Part shown: in pieces, positions 1 to 8,249 of the stretch
Position numbering within the stretch: the first letter of the stretch is position 1
Layout of the letters: every line of letters starts with the position of its first letter
Source: Crambe crambe
Lineage: Eukaryota; Porifera; Demospongiae; Poecilosclerida; Crambeidae
Reading direction: 5' to 3'
Length of the DNA: 64,000 nucleotides
NCBI GenBank assembly: GCA_963924555.1
Contig: OZ004595.1
Span: forward strand, 1,054,001-1,118,000
Translations under genes and position numbers: made by a program
Notes under the pieces: generated by a model
Told to the model about the DNA's origin: nothing
What the model saw: the letters and a program-made list of their open reading frames with translations, nothing else
Database searches by the model: none

Positions 1-2838
1 TGCATAGAATTGAGCACAAAGCAAGCCACAGCCACACTCCTGCAGTCCAGACCGAGTCACTCGCTAACAATGGTAGGTACTCTAATTCACTCTAAGAAGA
101 GGGAAGGGAGGAAGCATAGTTGCACTTGCAAGAAAGAGGTAGGTTCAAACAAACTCTAATCCCTTTTTTGTGTATACAGTTATCAATTCCTTTACTTCGG
201 CTGGAACCAGTCATTTTGGTTCTCTTGGAGTCAATTGGAATATTCCTACCACAACAACGACAAATTCAGCCTCTCCCCTTCTCCCCCCTCCTCCCCCTAC
301 TGCTCCCCACGGCAGCACCCTCCCACAGTCCAAGTATCACTACCAACCTCCCACTAATAATCCTTCCAACATCCCAGTCACTTCTTCGCAATATCATACC
401 CCTAACCCCACCCTTCCTGGCTCTTTCACCACCTCGTCCTCGTCACAACCTCAATCCCGCAAACCCAACCTTCCATTTCCTCCTAGTGGCCTCTTCCAAT
501 CAAAACCCTCAGATGATGCAGATGAACTTGGTAAGTAGACACTGAAGAAAGACAGATTTCTAGTTTATATTGTCTTATGACCTTTGACCTGTCATCCCAA
601 GTTCTGACACTGGTAAAAATCACACCTTGATTTTAAAGTAATAATCAGAGCTTGAAAAGAATTTTCAAGATGTTTTATATTTTTCTCCAGGATTTGATCC
701 CTGGGATGTGTCCCATCAGGGGCTTGCCGACCTTCTCGAGACTGAGGCTGAACAAAAGCAGCAGAAGCCACACACCCTAGGAACCACCCTGGGTCACCCC
801 AGCACAGCTAGCAGGAAAGGAACACCAAATGGATTCACCACTCCATTCATGGGACAGGAAAACTATAAGAGTAATTGGCAGGGGCTCACTCCTCCTGTCA
901 CTACCACAGCTGCTGTAGGGAGTGGGAACTTTGACAGTAGTGAGGAAACATTGCAGGATGAATTCAGAGCTCTCTTCCCAAATGTCAATGTCAGTTTCGG
1001 AGGTAAGGAAGACCACCTTTGAAGTACCATAGAGAGAGAAATTTTCGTAGGATAAAATTTTTAGATATTAGTAATACTTATGTAAGTGGCTTAGCAAGTT
1101 TCATCATCATCTAGGTACGAGTTCAAAGTCCAAAGGGGAGAAGCCGTCTCCTTTGGTGCAAGCACTGAATGCCACTTCCTCGTCTTCATCATACCCCACC
1201 CACCTTGCCACCGCCCTCAATTACTCCTATCACGCCCCACGCCCACCTTCCTCTCAAGGACATGCCCATCTTGCAGTGGGAGGAAAAAAACAGGGGCTGT
1301 ACTCGTCCGACATTTCCACAGCACCACTGGGTGGCGTTAATCTGTTCTTGGGTCATTCTCAGCCAGGCTTTCCTTCATCCTGTTTCAAAGTCAAGGCTCA
1401 TAGCGATGAATTAAGAAGTAATGCCCCCACAACAAACTCTGCCACTAGTAGCAGTGCTACATGTACGACCTCAGAAGGGACAACTAGTTATACCAGTTGT
1501 CTTGGGCCCGATTGGCCGGATTTGGGCATAACACTGGGTCAGGGAGCCAAGGCACAGAGTCGTGTGGGTGGAGAAAGAGGTGTGTCTAAGAAGAATGATG
1601 GAGGAGAATTGAACGATGTCAGTACATTGTGGAAAGTACCAGGTGGTGCTAGCAGTACAGGAGAGAGCAGTGCTGTTGTCTCAGGTATGTCAATATGAAA
1701 AAAAGATTGGTATCGCTACATTAATCTATGAATCTTTATGCAGTTACTAGCACTATTACTACTGCTTCATCTGCCCTCCCGTCCCCTCCCCCTGGATTTT
1801 CCAAGAGTGTCACTCCCCTCTCTGGCCCTGCCCACTCAGAGGGGGTCACCTCTTCTGCTGGACCGACTGCCACGGGTGCAGGAACTGGATTTGGGAATCA
1901 GACCACAACAACAACCACCGCCAATCCTGTGCCTCCCTTGTTAATTGCAAACAGCAAAGGTATGTAAAAATATAGTTTGAATTAAACATTTTTCTTTCTT
2001 TCATTTTGTAGAACTATTAAAATTTTCACCTTTTCTTCCTTCAGCACAAGTTCCCAACCAATTTCTGCAATCCTGGAGCAACTTTAGGAACCTGACGCCA
2101 GCGCAACAGCAACAGCATCAACAACAGCTACAACAGCTAGCAAGAACAAACCAACTCACCTATCAGCAGCTGATAACCCAACAGTACCTGTTTCAGCAGG
2201 CCATGTTGAGGAATCCACTCTTGCAAGCCCAGTCCCTACGCATGGCTCACCTCCACCAACAAGCCTTATTGAAACAACAGCAACAGCAGGCTGCTATGAA
2301 AGCAGCTGGTGTTATTCCTACCTCCGTTTCTGGTACTGCTAAAATGAACTCAACAGGTGTAGTGATGACATCGTCGAGTGGTGCTCCCCTATTCGTTTCA
2401 TTGGGGGGAAGTGCCTCTGTTTCAAATATGTCTACAGTAGCGGCATCCGTATCTCAGACTGGTTCCAAAATAACAACTATTGGTAGTTCATCTAGTGTTG
2501 GTTCCAGTATCTCAAGTACTAGCACTTCGTCTAAATCCAGCATGACTAAAACTTCTCAGCAAAATGGAGCCTTGAAAGGGCAAGATGGTCGGAATTCAGG
2601 ATTGAGCAATGCATCCAAGCTATTGCCCTCAGGGCACTCTAAAAACTCTTCTCAGGTCAGCAGCAGTCAAAGTAGTAGCTCCTTTCCCTCTGGTGGTTTG
2701 AACTCTAGAACCAGTGACAGACATCACTATACCTCCATGAGGTCCCAAAGAACTGTATCCAAACCACCAAAAGGTGCAAGTGCTCACAATTCCTCCTCAA
2801 ATGTGGATAAGAAATCTCGTCAAAAGCCACTAAAGTGA
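1..2838 (+). CDS. CNOT4: CNOT4-like CCR4-NOT subunit, 3' part (5' end outside window)
   Basis: The C-terminal low-complexity half of a CCR4-NOT subunit 4 homologue, an E3 ubiquitin ligase and mRNA-decay/translation regulator. The RING and RRM domains expected at the N-terminus would lie before base 1. Exons deduced from splice signals with consistent phase 1: <1-72, 180-530, 691-1002, 1115-1684, 1744-1959, 2045-2838. The anchor is the segment LGFDPWDVSHQGLADLLE across the 530/691 junction, which closely resembles the 'GFDPFDV..ALADLIEKE' stretch of animal CNOT4. The rest is Ser/Thr/Pro/Gln-rich, with a glutamine-rich block at about 2105-2300 and a Ser-rich basic tail ending at TGA 2836-2838. 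The Gln-rich tail is long compared with vertebrate CNOT4. The family call rests on one motif plus composition, so it is good but not certain. Confidence 0.75.
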
Positions 2839-3104
2839 TTTTTAATTTTTGTCGTTGTTGTGTATGTCTGAAGGAATGACCGTACTTGGTGCCTTTTCCT
2901 ACCCTTTATGGCCACTCTCAAAAATTGCTGGCATATCATCCTTTTGAAAGTATGTGATCACCTGAAGTGTGTTCTTATATCATCCATATAATTATACCAC
3001 CTATTTTTGTTCTAACAAACGAGCCCGGTAATTGTTGCGCGCATGATGACTCAGCATGCGCATTAGTTTCTGGGCATAATAGCTGTGGGCGTTCCCCAGT
3101 TAAA

Positions 3105-4283
3105 ATGCCTAAATCCAAGACCAAAACTAAGAAGAAGGAACGTCTTAAAGTTCCCTATGCCAGAGGTTTCAAGCCTCCCACTGTCAAGCAGCGTCTTCAA
3201 GCAGTTAGCTCGAGTCATAGAGATTGTAAAGATGTCTTAAAGGAGTATACCGACACTGCTGAGGGTGACTTCTTCCCTCCCATTCCTGAACCCTCTTCCA
3301 TTGATGACTGGCTCGCTCAGTACAACGAAGAAGGTCAGACGTTTTCACAGTTCCTCAAAGAGTGTCCATGGCTCTCATCAAGAAGGATGAAATACTCAAA
3401 AGCTGCTTTCAATACAGCAGGAACCACTCTGTCTGAAAAATATCCAAAGACCAAAATTTACCTACTTCCCTTGGGGGTATTTAATGGTGATAGTGCTCCA
3501 AATTTCAGTGATCTTGCAGATTATGCTGAGCGGTTCTTTGATCACCCTGTGCAGGTGTTACCTCCAGTGGAACTATGTGTGGATGTTGACAAAAAAGAAG
3601 TGTTATGGTTGGACACTCCAGCTACTCGAGAACTAGGCCAAACCAATGAGGTGTCCAGCATGAGACTTAGAAGGAGAAAGAGTGAGAGAACTAGCCGGTA
3701 TCCACTGGAGGCAAGGTTCCATAGAGCATCCGGTAACTACCAGCTCCATGCGGGTTCTGTTTTGGCCAAAGTAAAACAGATAATCCCAGATGATTCCATC
3801 TGTCTCATGGCACTGACAATGAGCGATATCTATGACACACCTGCAGATCTGTTTGTTGCTGGACTAGCTGCTGGAAATCACTGTGTGGGTGTCTTCAGTC
3901 TGAAACGATACGATCCCTCTCTTTGCTTCTCTATGGAATACTGGCACGAGATCGAAACAAGAGACTTAGAAATGGGAATTGAGCAAAAAGCTGTGACTAT
4001 CCTCCAAAGAAGCTGCAAGTTGCTTGTACATGAGATTGCACATCTTTTAGGTGTTGATCATTGCATCTGGTACTCCTGTTGTATGAATGGATCTGGCCAT
4101 CTCTCGGAGGACTTTCAGCAGTCCATGCATCTTTGTCCTGTAGACTTGAAGAAGCTTCAGCACTTATGTGGGTTTGATGTAGTGCAGAGATATCAGAGGC
4201 TAGGAGAGTACTTTAGGATCCATAGGCTGCTTCCGGAAGAAGAATGGATCAAGAAAAGACTGCAATTCATTAAAATATTTTAA
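3105..4283 (+). CDS. Archaemetzincin-like zinc metalloprotease (AMZ1/AMZ2 family)
   Basis: A single-exon ORF of 392 aa. I chose the Met at 3105, followed by a Lys-rich stretch, over the upstream in-frame Met at 2967, whose extension looks like non-coding sequence. The extended zinc motif HEIAHLLGVDH is at residues about 309-319: H309, H313 and H319 ligate zinc and E310 is the general base. It is followed by the Cys/Met stretch CIWYSCCMNGSGHLSED and LCPVDLKKLQ. This order is diagnostic of archaemetzincins, aminopeptidase-like metzincins of unclear physiological role. One oddity is that the usual second Cys of the CPxC pair is Asp here (CPVD), so the structural zinc site may be incomplete. The gene lies 44 bp upstream of the next gene on the same strand. 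Being intronless among intron-rich neighbours, it may derive from a retrocopy, but it is intact. Confidence 0.88.
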   Translation: MPKSKTKTKKKERLKVPYARGFKPPTVKQRLQAVSSSHRDCKDVLKEYTDTAEGDFFPPIPEPSSIDDWLAQYNEEGQTFSQFLKECPWLSSRRMKYSKAAFNTAGTTLSEKYPKTKIYLLPLGVFNGDSAPNFSDLADYAERFFDHPVQVLPPVELCVDVDKKEVLWLDTPATRELGQTNEVSSMRLRRRKSERTSRYPLEARFHRASGNYQLHAGSVLAKVKQIIPDDSICLMALTMSDIYDTPADLFVAGLAAGNHCVGVFSLKRYDPSLCFSMEYWHEIETRDLEMGIEQKAVTILQRSCKLLVHEIAHLLGVDHCIWYSCCMNGSGHLSEDFQQSMHLCPVDLKKLQHLCGFDVVQRYQRLGEYFRIHRLLPEEEWIKKRLQFIKIF

Positions 4284-4326
4284 CGCATGCGCAATAGAAC
4301 TGTTTTGTTTAGGCCTACGTTACAAG

Positions 4327-4982
4327 ATGGCAGCCAGCGATAGCAGCTGTTCGATCTGTTATTCGGCTAAGGGATTTAAACTTACGGAAGAAACAGAGAA
4401 GAATTTTTTTACCCAAGTTAGAAGCTACTGGGGAGATCATAGTTTTCCTGACTTAGAAGATGAATCGGCCCAATGGGCAGTGAATGTAGCCGTCCCTTCA
4501 GCGAGTTTCAAGCACCATAGCCTCATCTTCCGGAACTTGAAGACAGGCGAGCATTTTAGAGTTGAATTGATAGTCTACAGGAATCAAGTCTATCCAAAAA
4601 CTTCATATTTTAACCCTAAGAGCAAAGATCTTCCTCCCTTGGAATACAAGAACTTCGGTAGCTGTTCGGGATCTGCAAGAAGTCTGTTTCGTTTCTGCCT
4701 TCAAAAGCTGCAGTCACTTGGAGACTATCAAGGAGCGTTCCGAAATTGCCAAGACTACTGCCAAGTAAGTGTAATTACTGCAAGTGGCCTGAGCATCAAG
4801 CTTATGGCTTAGAATATTGTCCAAAAAATACACAGGCAGTGGTCAAGGATTTGACAGATGGCAAACATATCACTGACTGTGAGAAGGCTATTGGTTGGAC
4901 TGTGCTTGGATTACTAGGAGCAGTAGCAGCTGGTGCAGCATACTATATGTTGAAACCGAATGACAAAAATGATAAGAAGTGA
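4327..4982 (+). CDS. Tail-anchored protein with H...NCQ-C motif, possible papain-like (NlpC/P60/LRAT-like) fold
   Basis: Two exons, 4327-4764 and 4836-4982, joined across a 71-bp GTAAGT...ACACAG intron, give 194 aa. Without the splice the frame ends at 4812. The N-terminal 146 residues contain a His pair (H63/H64 in FKHHSLIF) and, near the exon end, FRNCQDYCQ (C141, C145). A His on an early strand followed by an 'NCQ.(F/Y/W)C' helix resembles LRAT, PPPDE and NC-domain proteins; this is pattern recognition, not proof of homology. Exon 2 encodes a single hydrophobic helix (IGWTVLGLLGAVAAGAAYYM) followed by a short Lys/Asp tail, the layout of a C-tail-anchored membrane protein. A similar terminal peptide (NDKNNKK then stop) recurs at 11540-11558. 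I do not recognise the family by name. Confidence 0.65.
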
Positions 4983-4983
4983 T

Positions 4984-5115
4984 TATTTATCATGCATTGT
5001 GTTTATAGATGTGATCAAAAACAGGGTAGTCAGTTGTTTCTCTTTTTACCAGCGTCATTCTTCACACACTCCACACATTACAAACAAAAAACAATATTCC
5101 TTGGCCAATTATTGG
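4984..5115 (-). pseudogene. Fragment duplicating the last exon of farnesyl diphosphate synthase copy A
   Basis: The stretch from 4988 onward (catgcattgtgtttataga) matches 11596-11640 and then scattered pieces of the terminal FPPS exon up to the 'ttacaaacaaaa' at about 11810. The internal part of the exon is deleted. It lies directly after the stop of the tail-anchored gene, just as 11595-11815 lies after a similar terminal peptide. This points to a segmental duplication of a tail-to-tail gene pair, with each side later losing one partner. Confidence 0.6.
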
Positions 5116-5164
5116 CGGCGCGGCTGGGTACCGGGTAGCTATTAATTGATTTTACCATGCATGC

Positions 5165-5276
5165 ATGGTACGGTGCACACAAGCAATTCAAATTAATGGT
5201 TGTCATAGGCGCACGTGAGCCCGTTTCCAATCCGGCCCGTGTCGATGTCATGTCCGGAGCTGGAGGTTATGTAATA
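5165..5276. mobile_element. Solo terminal fragment of the 'atagatac...' TIR element family
   Basis: Matches the inverted left terminus of the element at 36942-39210. Shared words include ggttgtcataggcgcacgtg and agcccgtttccaatcc, followed by a variant of cccgtgtccggaggttat. Only one end is present here. It carries two short inserted words relative to the other copies. Confidence 0.6.
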
Positions 5277-5383
5277 GTTAGAACACGGTAGTCTGGTGAT
5301 AATGGCCAAACCGAATCCGAGGGCGCAGCCCGAGGATAAGGTTGTTTATTTGGCCATAATCACCAGGACTACCGTGTTCTAAC
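5277..5383. repeat. 107-bp foldback (MITE-like palindrome)
   Basis: The left arm gttagaacacggtagtctgg and the right arm ccaggactaccgtgttctaac are reverse complements apart from one base, and they continue inward through gtgataatggcca / tggccataatcac. The loop is about 40 bp. The arm contains TAGTCTGG, the same terminal word as the P-like element at 5640 and the element at 53988. Confidence 0.75.
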
Positions 5384-5466
5384 TGTTATATATCCCCAGG
5401 GCGCACGGTTTCATTGGTCGGTCTGTAGCTACCCCTTAGTTACGAAAGAAAACGAAAACTCCTGCC

Positions 5467-5583
5467 ATGGCTTGTCCCTGTCCTGCGATGTGCCGTTGTT
5501 CAGACGCCAACTCTAGCCTCGTGCTCTCAAGCAAGACTACGAACTACGAGGCTCCTCCCATGCCCACCACACCCAGCTATTAA
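5467..5583 (+). other. Short Cys-rich open reading frame of uncertain status (38 aa)
   Basis: Starts MACPCPAMCRCSDANSS and ends at TAA 5581-5583. It lies between the foldback and the P-like element. No other support was found, and it could be a chance frame. Confidence 0.2.
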
Positions 5584-6386
5584 CGAGTTCCTCCACCCAC
5601 GTTTTGTGTTTGCTATGCGACAGCGAAGCTAGCGGAAGGTAGTCTGGCACAGCACCGCCCACCGACTTTAGTAGGTGCATAGATAATATAGTACTGCCGT
5701 GGATGTGAAACGCATGCGTATACGAATGATATACGGTGATTTATAGAAACCGTCATTGCAACGCTTGACAACGGTCGTGTTGGCTGCATTGCGGATGTGT
5801 TTTGTTGTTTTGACCGTTCCTTTTCCCCACCTTTGCATAATTTATTTAGTGTACGGAAATTAGCAGTGATGTATCGGGTAAGTAATTGCTAGCTATTTTA
5901 TTGGTAAAATTTGTATTAAACGCTTGGAAAAGATGCTATAATTCGTCTACTGTAGTAGAAACAACTTTGTGTGAGATTATTTTCCAGCAGCACAATTCAT
6001 GCACTGAAAAGATTTTCTCTGTACCTTCAAGATACTTTTATATATTGGGAGAATGTGAAAGTAGAACCACATGCATATATATATGTTCATAAATAAATAA
6101 TTTATGCTGTAAAAGGTCTACTTTGTGTGAGATTTTCTCTAACACTGTTTGCAAGAATTGCTAGAACTTATTATGTACATACAGTCTGTGAACTAGTACA
6201 CCGGGAGAATGTGAAAGTTTATTTGAATAAGCTTTGTAGAATAAGTTTTAGAGGTATACACATTTGGTTTAGCTACATAATTCTGGAAATTATTGTGAGT
6301 ATGAGTATATTGCCCCGGGCTAAAGTAGCTATAAAAGGTTGTTAAAACTTTATCACTATAATATATTGTTGTAAACAGTAATAATT

Positions 6387-7130
6387 ATGGAAGCAATACC
6401 ATCACAATATCACAAAAAGCGAAGGAAAGGGGCTCGGTCCAAGATAGACCGAAGGAAAAATTGTGATAGGCTTCGGTCACAAGCTGGCAAAACCAATCCA
6501 CCCACAAATTTCTTACCAACTTCCCTACCTAACCAGTGGCAAGTGCATGCTGATGAGAGCAGCACAGAATATTACAAGATCATGCATGACACAACGATCC
6601 AAGTGGGTCCATCAGTGATCATCAGACAAGATTGTTCTTGGGATGTCTTTCTCTATAAAAGGAAAATAAGTCAAACCAGTCCAGCACTTTCCAGATTTCC
6701 TCCACTTTTGACTTCCTCTGATACAGTTATAGACCTGATCCACTCTGTAGATGAATTAACTATTTGTCCAGGAAATCCTGAGGAAAAATTTATCAATGTA
6801 TGCAAAAAGAAGGGAGGAAGTGTGAAAGGAAAGAGAGGATTTGGTCCAACAGTTGGCTACATTGACAACACTCAAACCTGCACTGTACGCAGTACTAACT
6901 GTGACATTATATCCACAAATACTATGAGATGTAAGTCATGCAGCTCCCTTCGAAGTACGCTGAAATCTTCCATATCTCGTCAAAAAGATGAGAATAATGA
7001 GGATTGCACGGCAGCAGACAGTCACACCACATACTCTAACCTTTCATCCGAACAGAAAGACACGAGACTGAGAAATCTCCATCTTTCTCTCAAATCGGCC
7101 AGACAACAGAACACAGTTTTGAAAGTTTGA
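6387..7130 (+). pseudogene. P-like transposase remnant, N-terminal/central part
   Basis: An open frame of 247 aa inside the P-like element. It is basic at the N-terminus (HKKRRKGARSKIDRRK) and holds a CKSCSSLRSTLKS patch near its end. That patch resembles the Cys-pair linker found between the DNA-binding and catalytic regions of P-like proteins. No catalytic RNase-H core is visible, so about the middle third of a transposase appears deleted between this frame and 7244. Confidence 0.5.
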
Positions 7131-7243
7131 GTAGAGAAACATTGGAAGGAATGAAGATTACCAGTAAGATTATGAGTGTAATCCATGTAGCTATAATAAT
7201 TATATCATCATTATTATAATGTATAGTCAGTTCATTTACTGAA

Positions 7244-7516
7244 TTGGGGCCTCAATTGTTGCAATTGGATGGAGTGAAATACTTGCTGAGTGAAGTTTTT
7301 TCTCAGGATCCACTCGAAAGGTATTTCAGCAGGCAGCGTCATCGAGGTGGAAGCTGTGACAATCCTACTGCTTACCTCATCCCATATAATGCATCAACCC
7401 TAGTGCAGCAGAAATCAATCTACAGTGACCTAAAAACAATGAATGTGCAAAAGGAAGATGAGAAAGATATCCAGTCAGTCTCTGAACCACTTCGAAAAAG
7501 GTCAAGAAAATCCTGA
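7244..7516 (+). pseudogene. P-element-type transposase C-terminal remnant
   Basis: A 90-aa frame with SQDPLERYFSRQRHRGGSCD, a well-conserved terminal block of P-element/THAP9-like transposases, followed by NPT and a basic tail. It lacks a plausible start and is separated from the upstream remnant by about 110 bp with stops. Confidence 0.7.
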
Positions 7517-7885
7517 CAATTCGACCTTTAGCTACTTGGCAAATTATACATCAGCATTTTACAATGATTGGTGCATGGCTGATACATCAGGGGTGGATCC
7601 AGGAATTTGAAAAGGGGGGGGGGGCACGATGCCCATGTGCCCGTAAGACCACTGCCCACTGCCAGGGTTCCATTGAGGAAATTTTAATTTGGGGTTGAAG
7701 GTACAAATGGATGATGCAATTATGATGAAGAACTCAGTGTAGCCAGATCCTTCTAAAGCTGTCTCACTGATAGTTTCCTTTGCAGTTGCTAGGGCCTATG
7801 ATTGTATAGAAGCAAAGTCTTAGCTAACTAGCTATTATGTATGTCTATAATTATCTATACAGACTGACTCGTTAGCTATTTACAG

Positions 7886-8098
7886 TTACAAAACAAGCAT
7901 TCTTACATCATGTCTCTTTGGAACTGTTGAAACTTCCTCACTCTTAGATAAACTTTCATCACTTTCAGATAAGCTTTCATCACTTTCACTGGAACTTTCA
8001 CTTTCACTGGAACTTTCATATACACCCTCACTCTCACTTGCACGGTCTGAAATGCTGCATGTGGTATCTTCCATTGCAGTATCCATGCAGGTAGCCAT
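7886..8098 (-). other. Ser/Glu-rich open frame in the right arm of the P-like element
   Basis: 70 aa, almost entirely Ser, Glu and Asp repeats (SESDESLSESDESLSKSEE). It may be the acidic N-terminus of a second element protein or a simple-sequence by-product. No domain is recognisable. Confidence 0.25.
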
Positions 8099-8249
8099 CC
8101 TGAATTGCTGCAGAAAAATCTGTTTCTAGGGAGCTACCGCGCACGTTCTTATAACGCCCGTATAACAAGCGTTGCACTGATTGCATCGGCGATTTTTTAA
8201 TATACGGAAACGTTTCACATCCACGGCAGTACTATATTATCTATGGTAG

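Noticed and set aside
4765-4834. Apparent frameshift or 20-bp intron in the tail-anchored gene
   Set aside because: A canonical 71-bp GTAAGT...ACACAG intron joins both parts in phase 0, so no frameshift or ultra-short intron is needed.
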